A program made the translations under genes and the position numbers. 9,406 nucleotides of DNA, taken from the NCBI GenBank assembly GCA_947459935.1, contig CANHFN010000026.1:1-9406 (forward strand), read 5' to 3'. The notes under the pieces are model-generated. The model saw only the letters and a list, made by a program, of their open reading frames with translations, made no database searches and was not told the origin of the DNA. Source of the stretch: Actinomycetota bacterium. Lineage in GTDB: Bacteria > Actinomycetota > Actinomycetes > Nanopelagicales > Nanopelagicaceae. Of the stretch, positions 1-9,406 are shown in pieces. Position 1 is the stretch's first letter. The number at the start of each line of letters is the position of its first letter.

Positions 1-203
1 GCATCTTGTGGGTTTTCAGCAAGCTTTACGCCGCCTGCTTTTCCACGGCCGCCAACTTTTACCTGTGCCTTTACGACTACCTTGCCACCAATATCGGTTG
101 CAGCCTTTTCTGCTTCATCTGCTGTTGTTGCAATTGCTGCAGCTAAAACAGGTACTCCATGTTTTTCAAAAATATCTCGGGCTTGGTATTCAAAGAGATC
201 CAC
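1..203 (-). CDS. sucC: Succinyl-CoA synthetase (ADP-forming) beta subunit, N-terminal part
   Basis: This is the first 67 codons of the beta subunit of succinyl-CoA ligase, the citric-acid-cycle enzyme that couples succinyl-CoA cleavage to ATP (or GTP) formation as an alpha/beta complex in the cytosol. The visible protein opens V(M)[17 protein letters not shown], the classic SucC start, and residues 42-60 carry the ATP-grasp stretch [17 protein letters not shown]. The start is GTG at 203. No good Shine-Dalgarno lies upstream; a TAGATT box at 214-219 ends 10 nt before the GTG. The gene is cut by the window edge, with no frame break in the visible part. It follows pcrA on the same strand with a 42-nt gap. 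The partner sucD probably lies outside the window; this is inferred from the usual sucCD order. Confidence 0.93.
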   Translation of the reverse strand, partial: MDLFEYQARDIFEKHGVPVLAAAIATTADEAEKAATDIGGKVVVKAQVKVGGRGKAGGVKLAENPQD

Positions 204-213
204 TGGGGCTCAC

Positions 214-259
214 AATCTATTGGCCGGCATATATACGGGGTAATCCTATAGTTTCTCAA
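214..259 (-). promoter_or_regulatory. Candidate sucC promoter(s) in the pcrA-sucC gap
   Basis: Read on the minus strand, TTGAGA (259-254) is followed after 18 nt by TATATA (235-230). A second possible -10 box, TAGATT (219-214), ends 10 nt before the sucC GTG. Either could give sucC its own transcript with a very short leader. The -35 match overlaps the last codons of pcrA. Readthrough from pcrA is equally possible, since no terminator hairpin is visible in the 42-nt gap. Confidence 0.3.
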
Positions 260-2486
260 CAGGTGCATAACGCAGCAGTAAACGCTTCTCTCCATATTGA
301 CCGAAGTTAATAGTCGCTTCGGCTTTGTCCCCGGCCCCAGCAACGGCTACAACCGTGCCTAATCCGAATGTGTCATGTGACACACGCTCACCAACTGCTA
401 GCTCCATGGCAACGCTCTTTTTGCCCGTGGCTCTTGGTGGTGGTGGTGTTGCAACACGAGAACGCGTGACAAATGATGGTGACAAAGAAGATCTACCTTC
501 GTTGCGCCATTCAATTACTTCTTCGGGAATTTCATCTAGAAAACGTGACGGTGGATTGTAATTAGGTGCTCCCCATGTTGAACGATATTCAGCTCGTGAA
601 ATATAGAGACGTTGACGCGCACGAGTCAATCCAACATATGCAAGACGACGTTCTTCTTCAATCTCATCTTTTTCCCCGAGAGTTCGTGAGTGTGGAAAAA
701 TGCCATCTTCCATGCCAGTGAGAAATACTGTTGGGAACTCAAGTCCCTTTGCCGTGTGCAGAGTCATCATTGTGATCACACCACCATGATTCTCTCCTTC
801 TGGAATTTCATCTGCATCTGCAACAAGAGAAACCTTCTCTAAAAATCCTGCTAATGAAATTTCCTCATCTTCGCCAAGTTCTTCAAATGGGCGTTCCTCA
901 TACTCCATTGAAACTGCTACTAATTCTTTTAAGTTTTCGACGCGAACTTCATCCTGAGGATCAGTGCTATCGACTAACTCTTTAAGCAACCCTGACTGTT
1001 CAAGTGCCGCTTCAACTATTACTGAGGGTTTAGTTTTAGCCTCAACCAGCACTGCCAAAGCGCTAATCATTGAAGTAAATTCACTGATTGCTAGGGCTGC
1101 GCGTGTAGGAACGGATCCAATTTCCTTACAACGCAATAATCCTTGCCAAAAAGACATGCCGTTATCCCGAGCAAACTCATCCACGTAATCTAGTGATGTG
1201 TCACCAATGCCTCGCTTTGGCACATTAATGATTCTGCGTAGAGAAATTTCATCCTCGACATTTGCTAACACCCGCAGATATGCCAATAAATCCTTTACTT
1301 CGCGGCGTTCATAAAATCGCAGGCCTCCAACTACTTTATAAGGCAGGGCATTGCGCATGAATACTTCTTCAAATACACGAGACTGTGCATTAGTACGATA
1401 GAAAATTGCCGTATCTCCAGGTGTTGAAACCCCTTCACGCTGAAGTGATCTAATTTCATCTGCGATGAAGTTTGCTTCATCATGCTCGCTTTCGGCAACA
1501 TATCCAGTCAGCGGTGCACCAGATCCTGCATCAGACCACAAGTTCTTCTCTTTGCGGCTTTCGTTTTTGGTAATCACTGCGTTGGCGGCATTTAAAATGT
1601 TTTGCGTAGAACGATAATTTTGTTCAAGTAAGACGGTCTGAGCATTCGGGTAATCCAGTTCAAACTGCAGAATATTGCGAATAGTCGCGCCGCGGAATCC
1701 GTAAATAGATTGATCAGCATCACCGACTACACATAGTTCAGCTGGAGGTTGCCCCTCAAGTTCAGTGCCAACTAGTTCTTTAACCAAAATATATTGAGCA
1801 TGGTTTGTATCTTGATATTCATCAACTAGAACATGGCGAAAGCGAGACCTAAATCGTGCCTTTGCTTCGGGATAGCGCTGGAGAACTTCAACGGTCTTCA
1901 GAATTAAATCATCGAAATCCATCGCATTGGCGCGGATTAAGCGCTGTTGGTAAACCGCATAAACATCGGCAACCACCTGTTCAAACTGGTTGCTTGCTGA
2001 ATTCAAGTAATCTTGTGGACCTAGTAGTTCATTTTTTGCATTTGAAATCATGGATTGAAATTGACGTGCCGGATATCGCTTTGGATCTAAATTCAATTCT
2101 TTGGCAACAATTGTTATCAGCCGCTGTGAGTCAGCCGAGTCATAGATGCTAAATGAGTTGCTATATCCAAGACGAGTTGCTTCTTGTCGCAAGATGCGAA
2201 CGCAGGCTGAGTGAAAAGTTGAGACCCACATAGTTTTAGCGATTGGGCCAACTAAATCTGCAACGCGCTCTTTCATTTCACCAGCAGCTTTATTTGTGAA
2301 AGTAATTGCCAAAATTTGGTAAGGGGCAACGTTGCGCCGAGACATTAAATAAGCAATACGGCGAGTAAGCACCCGAGTCTTTCCAGATCCAGCACCCGCA
2401 ACTACCAATAGTGGGCCACCTGAATGAGTAACCGCCTCCGATTGCTGAGGATTGAGCCCCTCAAGCAATGGATCGATTTCAGTCAT
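246..2486 (-). CDS. pcrA: ATP-dependent DNA helicase PcrA/UvrD (UvrD1-type, SF1A)
   Basis: 3'-5' superfamily 1A DNA helicase acting in nucleotide excision repair, replication-conflict handling and RNA polymerase backtracking. It is 746 aa, slightly short for PcrA/UvrD1. All core motifs are visible: Walker A GAGSGKT (31-37), motif Ia TFTNKAA (62-68), Walker B DEYQD (222-226), motif III GDADQSIYGFRGA (255-267), motif IV QNYRST (289-294), motif V TLHTAKGLEF (575-584) and motif VI YVGLTRARQ (617-625). The C-terminus (about 697-746) is the Tudor-like domain, ending RLLLRYAPVEKL, which in PcrA binds RNA polymerase; it is intact after a short Pro-rich linker (681-684). The ATG at 2486 has no Shine-Dalgarno (the upstream minus-strand sequence is CTCCTCCTC) but lies 7 nt after a TAGACT box, so the mRNA is probably leaderless. 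It is divergent from the PIG-L gene, and sucC follows it on the same strand. Confidence 0.97.
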   Translation of the reverse strand: MTEIDPLLEGLNPQQSEAVTHSGGPLLVVAGAGSGKTRVLTRRIAYLMSRRNVAPYQILAITFTNKAAGEMKERVADLVGPIAKTMWVSTFHSACVRILRQEATRLGYSNSFSIYDSADSQRLITIVAKELNLDPKRYPARQFQSMISNAKNELLGPQDYLNSASNQFEQVVADVYAVYQQRLIRANAMDFDDLILKTVEVLQRYPEAKARFRSRFRHVLVDEYQDTNHAQYILVKELVGTELEGQPPAELCVVGDADQSIYGFRGATIRNILQFELDYPNAQTVLLEQNYRSTQNILNAANAVITKNESRKEKNLWSDAGSGAPLTGYVAESEHDEANFIADEIRSLQREGVSTPGDTAIFYRTNAQSRVFEEVFMRNALPYKVVGGLRFYERREVKDLLAYLRVLANVEDEISLRRIINVPKRGIGDTSLDYVDEFARDNGMSFWQGLLRCKEIGSVPTRAALAISEFTSMISALAVLVEAKTKPSVIVEAALEQSGLLKELVDSTDPQDEVRVENLKELVAVSMEYEERPFEELGEDEEISLAGFLEKVSLVADADEIPEGENHGGVITMMTLHTAKGLEFPTVFLTGMEDGIFPHSRTLGEKDEIEEERRLAYVGLTRARQRLYISRAEYRSTWGAPNYNPPSRFLDEIPEEVIEWRNEGRSSLSPSFVTRSRVATPPPPRATGKKSVAMELAVGERVSHDTFGLGTVVAVAGAGDKAEATINFGQYGEKRLLLRYAPVEKL

Positions 2487-2493
2487 GAGGAGG

Positions 2494-2499
2494 AGTCTA
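2494..2499 (-). promoter_or_regulatory. -10 box of a probable leaderless pcrA promoter
   Basis: TAGACT on the minus strand fits the actinobacterial TANNNT -10 pattern and ends 7 nt before the pcrA ATG, placing the transcription start at or next to the start codon. No convincing -35 is seen; it would lie inside the first codons of the divergent PIG-L gene. Confidence 0.5.
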
Positions 2500-2500
2500 A

Positions 2501-2506
2501 TAGTCT
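2501..2506 (+). promoter_or_regulatory. -10 box of a probable leaderless PIG-L gene promoter
   Basis: TAGTCT is followed by exactly 6 nt and then the ATG at 2513, which puts +1 on the A of the start codon. A weak -35-like TTCAGT (2478-2483) lies 17 nt upstream, inside the first codons of pcrA. Only one base (2500) separates this box from the opposing pcrA -10 box. Confidence 0.5.
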
Positions 2507-2512
2507 TGCTGT

Positions 2513-3238
2513 ATGGAACCGATCGCAGATAACGAGATCAAGCGCGTCTTGGTCGTAAACGCCCACCCCGATGATTCTGATTTCGGGGCATCCGGAACTA
2601 TTGCCCAATGGGTGAAAAAGGGAATTGAAGTTGCTTATGTGTTTTGCACTAACGGTGACCAAGGTGGCGAAGAGTCAGGCTTTACAAAAGAAGAGATGCC
2701 AGCAATCCGACAACGTGAACAACGGGCAGCTGGTGCTGCTATTGGTGTTACAGATATAACTTTCCTAAATTATGTTGATGGACATTTGGTTCCAACTATT
2801 GAATTGCGCAAAGACATCGTTCGCCAGATTCGGATTTCGAAACCTGATCGAATTGTGTGCCAAAGTCCTGAGCGTAATTGGGACAGAATCGGTGCAAGTC
2901 ATCCGGATCATTTAGCTGCAGGAGAGGCAACAATTCAGGCGGTTTATCCAGATGCACGTAACCCATTTGCATTTACTGACCTACTTGAAAAAGAAGGTCT
3001 TGAGCCATGGCGCGTTAAAGAAGTCTGGGTATCAGGCTTTGCTCATCCTGACCACTGGGTTGATATCACCGATACATTCGATTTGAAGATGGCAGCGCTA
3101 CACGCACACGCGTCCCAAACAGCGCACAACAAAGAGTTAGAAAACATGGTTCGTGAATGGGGACAACGTAACGCAGGAATTGGTGGTTTACCAGAAGGTC
3201 GAATTGCTGAAGCTTTTAAAATTGTAAATACTAATTAG
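2513..3238 (+). CDS. PIG-L/LmbE-family zinc-dependent deacetylase
   Basis: The PIG-L (LmbE, MshB, Mca, BshB) fold uses a zinc ion to remove an acetyl group from N-acetyl-sugar conjugates or a related amide. The 241-aa protein shows both metal motifs: AHPDD at 17-21 (His18, Asp20 or Asp21) and HPDH at 130-133. Other family features are GASGTIAQW (25-33), the CTNGDQGG strand-loop (45-52) and QSPERNWDR (117-125). There is no signal peptide or membrane segment, so it should be cytosolic. Its length fits the short actinobacterial PIG-L group. The substrate cannot be read from sequence: a mycothiol, bacillithiol or glycan-related role is possible, but no thiol-pathway gene is adjacent. The start is ATG at 2513. 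The AGGAGG at 2488-2493 is too far away to act as its Shine-Dalgarno. The stop overlaps that of the convergent cyclophilin gene. Confidence 0.9.
   Translation: MEPIADNEIKRVLVVNAHPDDSDFGASGTIAQWVKKGIEVAYVFCTNGDQGGEESGFTKEEMPAIRQREQRAAGAAIGVTDITFLNYVDGHLVPTIELRKDIVRQIRISKPDRIVCQSPERNWDRIGASHPDHLAAGEATIQAVYPDARNPFAFTDLLEKEGLEPWRVKEVWVSGFAHPDHWVDITDTFDLKMAALHAHASQTAHNKELENMVREWGQRNAGIGGLPEGRIAEAFKIVNTN
3231..3238. other. Shared palindromic stop site of two convergent genes
   Basis: CTAATTAG is self-complementary and holds the TAG stop of the PIG-L gene (plus, 3236-3238) and the TAG stop of the cyclophilin gene (minus, 3233-3231). The perfect palindrome extends to TACTAATTAGTA (3229-3240). Both proteins therefore end in Thr-Asn. 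No GC-rich terminator hairpin is visible around the junction, so converging transcripts probably overlap. Confidence 0.85.
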
Positions 3239-3929
3239 TAATTACTCTTTTAATTTCTATAGGTTGAATCGGAATTCCATCTCCAACATAATATGGTTTT
3301 TTATCCTTGCGATTAATTTGATAAGCACCAATATTTCCGATTTGTACGACGATATCTAAGCCAGACTTAATCTGTCCCCACACTGTGTAATTCGGAGGCA
3401 AAGTACTGTCTTTATAAACTAGAAAGAACTGTGTTGCATTTGTTCTTGGCCCTCTGTTAGCCATAGCAACTGTTCCTGCAGGATAATTGAATTCCGTTGC
3501 AGCTGGCAGGTTTTCATCTTGGAACTCTTTCCAACCAACAGGATTTATTCCTTTACCTGCTGATGGATCTCCGCACTGCAAAACATAGATTCCTGAAGTA
3601 GTTAGACGGTGACATAGTGAATTATCAAAAAACTTATTTCTAGCAAGAATCGTGAGTTTCGAAATTGTCACTGGTGCAAGTTGTGTTGCTAATGCGATCT
3701 CGATATTTCCGCAATTTGTAACAATTGTCATTGTTGATGGCAATTTAAAAGAAGTGTTTTTCTGATTTGATATCTTCATCGGATTATGTGGAACTGATTT
3801 TACTGTCTTGCAAAAATCTAAAGATGTTTTAGGTGCATCATCTGCCTGTGCAGGTTGAAAGAATACCGTTGCAGTAAACAGAGAAAGGGAAAGGGTAATG
3901 AACCCAGAGATTGCCCTTTTTCTTTTCAT
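3231..3929 (-). CDS. Secreted cyclophilin-type peptidyl-prolyl cis-trans isomerase
   Basis: Isomerises Xaa-Pro bonds to help exported proteins fold. The 232-aa precursor starts with a Sec signal peptide: basic MKRKR, hydrophobic core about 8-24, and likely cleavage after AQA (27-29), leaving DDAPK. No lipobox is seen. The cyclophilin domain covers about 65-230, with CHRLTTSGIYVLQCGDP (106-122; the usual FHR is CHR, and the catalytic Arg is R108), TVAMANRGPRTNATQFFL (153-170) and YTVWGQI (181-187). The mature part has four cysteines (C40, C73, C106, C119), an even number that would allow disulfides outside the cell. Actinobacterial secreted cyclophilins, as I recall them, share the CHR and QCGDP variants, so these are not damage. 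It lies 39 nt after guaA on the same strand, but its own -10 box ends 6 nt before the ATG, so it may be transcribed separately. Confidence 0.92.
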   Translation of the reverse strand: MKRKRAISGFITLSLSLFTATVFFQPAQADDAPKTSLDFCKTVKSVPHNPMKISNQKNTSFKLPSTMTIVTNCGNIEIALATQLAPVTISKLTILARNKFFDNSLCHRLTTSGIYVLQCGDPSAGKGINPVGWKEFQDENLPAATEFNYPAGTVAMANRGPRTNATQFFLVYKDSTLPPNYTVWGQIKSGLDIVVQIGNIGAYQINRKDKKPYYVGDGIPIQPIEIKRVITN

Positions 3930-3935
3930 GGGCTC

Positions 3936-3941
3936 ATCATA
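3936..3941 (-). promoter_or_regulatory. -10 box of a probable leaderless cyclophilin promoter
   Basis: TATGAT on the minus strand is one base from TATAAT and ends exactly 6 nt before the ATG at 3929, which predicts transcription from the start codon itself. No Shine-Dalgarno lies in the gap. The -35 region (around 3958-3965, in the guaA-cyclophilin gap) is not recognisable. Confidence 0.55.
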
Positions 3942-3968
3942 AATTGCAAACCTGTGAAAACCCTTAAT

Positions 3969-5511
3969 TTATTCCCATTCAATGGTGGCAGGTGGCTTGC
4001 TAGTTACATCCAAAACCACACGATTAACCTCTCGGACCTCATTAGTGATGCGGGTAGAAATCTTCTCAAGAACTTCATAAGGGACGCGGGACCAATCTGC
4101 GGTCATTGCATCCTCAGAGGAAACTGGGCGCAGAACAATCGGGTGTCCATAGGTTCGGCCATCGCCTTGGACACCTACGCTTCGAACATCGGCCAAAAGC
4201 ACAACAGGGCACTGCCAAATCTCACGATCTAACCCAGCTAATTTTAATTCTGTGCGCGTAATCGCATCAGCTTCGCGCAATATTTCTAAACGCTCTTGTG
4301 TCACTGATCCAATAATGCGAATACCAAGTCCTGGACCAGGAAATGGCTGACGCCAGACAATTTCTTCCGGAAGTCCTAGCTCTAATCCAACTTGTCGAAC
4401 CTCATCCTTAAAAAGTGTTCGTAGAGGTTCAACTAAAGTGAACTGCAAATCATCTGGGAGTCCACCAACATTGTGATGGGACTTAATGTTTGCTGTGCCG
4501 GTTCCGCCGCCAGATTCAACAACATCTGGATACAAAGTGCCTTGCACTAGAAATTCAACATCTCCCCCAGCGGCAATATCTCGCGCTGCTGCTTCAAAAG
4601 ATCTAATAAATTCACGACCAATAATCTTTCGCTTCTCTTCAGGATCAATTATATCTTTGAGAGCATTAAGGAATTGATCCTTTGCATCAACTACTACTAG
4701 CTGCACTCCAGTTGAAGCAACAAAGTCACGTTCAACTTGTTCTGCTTCACCTTTGCGCAGTAAGCCATGATCAACAAATACACATGTCAGTTGATGACCA
4801 ACTGCTTTTTGAATAATTGCCGCAGCTACGGCTGAATCAACTCCACCTGATAGTCCACAAATAACTCGCTTGTCACCAATAATCTGTTTAGCTTTTCCTA
4901 TTTCAGTTTCTGCGATATTGGATGTAGTCCAAGTTGGTTCACACTCGGCAATATTGACTAGCCAATTGCGCAATACTTCTTGACCATGTTCGGTATGTAA
5001 AACCTCTGGATGAAATTGGACTCCCGCTAATTGTCCTGTTGCATTTTCAAAAGCGGCTATCGGCGTATCTTCTGTTACAGCGCACACGCTAAATCCAACA
5101 GGTGCTGAAGTAACTGCGTCACCGTGTGACATCCAAACTTTTTGTTGAGCAGGCATTCCTGTAAAGAGCTTGGAAGAAGGCTGGACAGTTGTTTCTGTTC
5201 GGCCGAATTCTGATTTACCAGTCTGGCTTACAACCCCTCCTAGGGCTGCAGCCATAGCTTGAAAACCATAGCAAATACCAAATACCGGAATCCCTAGTGA
5301 AAAAATTTCCGAATCAACTCTCGGTGCATTATCTGCATAGACACTTGATGGTCCACCAGAGAGCACGATTGCACTTGGGTTCTTGGCTTTGACTTCAGAA
5401 GCTGTTATTGAAGATGGCACAATTTCGGAGAAAACATGTGCTTCCCGAACTCGACGTGCTATTAACTGCGCATACTGAGCACCAAAATCAACAACTATAA
5501 CTCCCCGCGTT

Positions 5512-5519
<8 letters not shown>
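3969..5519 (-). CDS. guaA: GMP synthase (glutamine-hydrolysing)
   Basis: Last step to GMP: XMP + ATP + glutamine -> GMP + AMP + PPi + glutamate, in the cytosol. It is 516 aa, normal length. The class I amidotransferase domain (about 7-190) shows [18 protein letters not shown], the nucleophile in [10 protein letters not shown] (Cys83), and the His170/Glu172 pair in GVQFHPEV. The ATP-pyrophosphatase domain begins around 205 with the PP-loop [10 protein letters not shown] (222-231). The XMP-binding/dimerisation domain ends in the typical PPATIEWE. Nothing catalytic is missing. The start is GTG at 5519, inside the end of guaB3 (8-nt overlap), consistent with translational coupling. AGAGG lies about 12 nt upstream on the minus strand. 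It is the third gene of the guaB-guaB3-guaA operon. Confidence 0.97.
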
Positions 5520-8658
<3,139 letters not shown>

Positions 8659-8705
8659 GGGTCTATCGTGGCGTGAAGTGGCCCAACTCACCACCCGAAA
8701 ACGCC

Positions 8706-8742
8706 ACTTGAACAACTTTTGACCTGAAAATACTTGAACAAC
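8706..8742. repeat. Direct repeats ACTTGAACAAC with phased TTGA(A/C)C boxes
   Basis: An 11-bp sequence ACTTGAACAAC occurs twice, at 8706-8716 and 8732-8742, 26 bp apart. Between them TTGACC (8719-8724) lies exactly 11 bp after the first TTGAAC (8708-8713); the third box, TTGAAC (8734-8739), is 15 bp further on and doubles as the -35 of the whiB promoter. Tandem 11-bp repeats overlapping a -35 box are the operator layout known for CarH, so this is a candidate binding site for the adjacent regulator. Confidence 0.6.
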
Positions 8743-8762
8743 CTATGGCGCGGTTGTAGAGT
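8734..8762 (+). promoter_or_regulatory. whiB promoter, predicted leaderless
   Basis: TTGAAC (-35, 8734-8739), a 17-nt spacer, then TAGAGT (-10, 8757-8762) and exactly 6 nt to the ATG at 8769. This is the best housekeeping-sigma promoter in the window. It predicts transcription starting on the A of the start codon; no Shine-Dalgarno is present. The -35 lies inside the second copy of the direct repeat. Confidence 0.7.
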
Positions 8763-8768
8763 ACGGAC

Positions 8769-9071
8769 ATGGCTGAAACTTCACGTTTACCCCGTCCCGT
8801 TGCTGATGAATGGGAGTGGCAGTACCAGGGTGTGTGCCGCGACCTACCTTCTGAGATGTTTTTTCATCCAGATGGAGAACGTGGTCCCCGTCGCCGCAAT
8901 CGCGAGAACACGGCAAAAGCTATCTGCGCATCCTGTCCAGTAATTGCAGCATGCCGGGCACACGCGCTCGCAGTGCAGGAGCCATACGGAATTTGGGGAG
9001 GGCTATCAGAAGATGATCGCCTAGCAATTCTAGGCAAAGAGATCACGCCAGATATTTCTCACGCATCATAA
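8769..9071 (+). CDS. WhiB-family iron-sulfur transcriptional regulator (WhiB3/WhiD-like)
   Basis: Small actinobacterial regulator that holds a [4Fe-4S] cluster sensitive to O2/NO and acts with the principal sigma factor. It is 100 aa, with four cluster cysteines C23, C53, C56 and C62 (C-x29-C-x2-C-x5-C) and the turn motif GIWGG (74-78). MFFHPDGERGP (30-40) and ALAVQEPYGIWGGLSEDD (66-83) most resemble the WhiB3 (Mycobacterium) / WhiD (Streptomyces) branch. After GIWGG the tail has only R84 and K90 against five acidic residues, so the basic DNA-contacting patch seen in many WhiB proteins is weak. The ATG at 8769 is preferred over nearby frames because the Cys spacing and the -10 box both fit it. 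It is divergent from the MerR/B12 gene and followed by a strong terminator. Confidence 0.95.
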   Translation: MAETSRLPRPVADEWEWQYQGVCRDLPSEMFFHPDGERGPRRRNRENTAKAICASCPVIAACRAHALAVQEPYGIWGGLSEDDRLAILGKEITPDISHAS

Positions 9072-9097
9072 GAATTTGTACTCCTTCGAGGGAAAGT

Positions 9098-9130
9098 AAA
9101 AGCCCCGCAGATTTTATCTGCGGGGCTTTT
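9098..9130. terminator. Bidirectional intrinsic terminator between whiB and groEL
   Basis: A perfect 14-bp stem: AAAAGCCCCGCAGA (9098-9111) pairs with TCTGCGGGGCTTTT (9117-9130), with loop TTTTA (9112-9116). The GC-rich stem is flanked by A and T runs, so it can stop whiB transcription on the plus strand and groEL transcription on the minus strand. Confidence 0.93.
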
Positions 9131-9151
9131 CTTTACTTCTACGCTTCAGAA

Positions 9152-9406
9152 CTAGTGAGAATGTCCACCCGGGCCATGTGAGTGTCCGTGTCCACCTGCA
9201 GCATCAGCTGCAGCTTGTTCTGCTGGCTTGTCATAAACAACTGCTTCAGTTGTAATAAACATTGCAGCAATTGATGCAGCGTTTGCTAAAGCTGAGCGAG
9301 TTACCTTAACTGGATCAATAACACCATCAGCGGCAAGATCGCCATAAACATCTGTTGCAGCGTTAAAGCCCTCGTTGTGCTTCATTGCGCGAACCTTTGC
9401 AACTAC
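9152..9406 (-). CDS. groEL: Chaperonin GroEL (60 kDa), C-terminal part, His-rich tail
   Basis: The last 84 residues and stop of the ATP-driven cytosolic chaperonin GroEL/Hsp60; the rest lies beyond the window edge, and the frame is open to base 9406. The segment [25 protein letters not shown] leads into [34 protein letters not shown], the standard equatorial-domain C-terminus. The tail [14 protein letters not shown] has five histidines in place of the Gly-Gly-Met repeats of GroEL2-type proteins. In actinobacteria with two copies, a His-rich tail marks the GroEL1 type; whether this genome has a second copy cannot be seen here. The gene is convergent with whiB and shares its terminator. Confidence 0.95.
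   Translation of the reverse strand, partial: VVAKVRAMKHNEGFNAATDVYGDLAADGVIDPVKVTRSALANAASIAAMFITTEAVVYDKPAEQAAADAAGGHGHSHGPGGHSH

Noticed and set aside
2487..2495. GAGGAGGAG as ribosome binding site for the PIG-L gene
   Set aside because: It ends 17 nt before the ATG, too far, and lies upstream of the predicted transcription start.
3930..3968. Terminator between guaA and the cyclophilin gene
   Set aside because: No stable stem followed by a T run is visible in the 39-nt gap.
3855..4232. Plus-strand open frame over guaA and the cyclophilin start
   Set aside because: It is a shadow of two well-supported minus-strand genes and has no recognisable protein features; the same holds for the other short frames opposite pcrA, guaA, guaB3, guaB and the MerR gene.
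8659..8715. Longer MerR-type protein starting at TTG 8715
   Set aside because: The extra 19 residues look like translated promoter DNA, include the direct repeat region, and have no family counterpart; the ATG at 8658 starts right before the winged helix.
8719..8749. MerR-style promoter with a 19-bp spacer (TTGACC ... TATGGC)
   Set aside because: The -10 lacks the final T, and the TTGAAC-17-TAGAGT promoter immediately downstream is much better and fits the whiB start.

Overview
The window looks like a piece of a streamlined, moderate-to-low-GC actinobacterial chromosome. A freshwater planktonic lineage such as the acI group / Nanopelagicales is the best guess. The basis is the gene content (WhiB, GuaB3, an actinobacterial PIG-L protein, PcrA with a Tudor tail, a His-rich GroEL), short intergenic gaps, AT-leaning codon use, and start codons directly preceded by -10 boxes. 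This placement is inference from protein flavour and was not tested by any search. I see no mobile elements, CRISPR arrays, tRNA or rRNA genes, and no gene-free stretch over 300 bases.

Layout: (1) 1-203, minus: the first 67 codons of sucC (GTG start), running out of the window. (2) 246-2486, minus: pcrA/uvrD helicase. (3) 2513-3238, plus: PIG-L (LmbE-like) deacetylase, divergent from pcrA across only 26 bp. (4) 3231-3929, minus: secreted cyclophilin-type peptidyl-prolyl isomerase, convergent with the PIG-L gene and overlapping it at the stop codons. (5) 3969-7739, minus: the guanine-nucleotide operon guaB-guaB3-guaA, joined by 4-nt and 8-nt overlaps. (6) 7780-8658, minus: MerR-type regulator with a cobalamin-binding domain resembling the CarH/LitR photoreceptors, just upstream of guaB. 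(7) 8769-9071, plus: a WhiB3-like iron-sulfur regulator, divergent from the MerR gene. (8) A strong bidirectional terminator at 9098-9130. (9) 9152-9406, minus: the last 84 codons of groEL, with a His-rich tail.

The functional core is the purine branch IMP -> XMP -> GMP. GuaB oxidises IMP and GuaA aminates XMP. GuaB3, cotranslated between them, is an IMP-dehydrogenase relative that has lost the catalytic cysteine. The most unusual points are: a GuaB naturally lacking the regulatory Bateman (CBS-pair) domain; a CarH-like regulator that keeps the Wx9EH and axial-His signature and sits between the gua operon and whiB; repeated TTGA(A/C)C boxes in the MerR-whiB gap, two of them exactly 11 bp apart; and a recurring leaderless promoter layout (TANNNT, 6-7 nt, ATG) at four genes, including a back-to-back pair in 26 bp.
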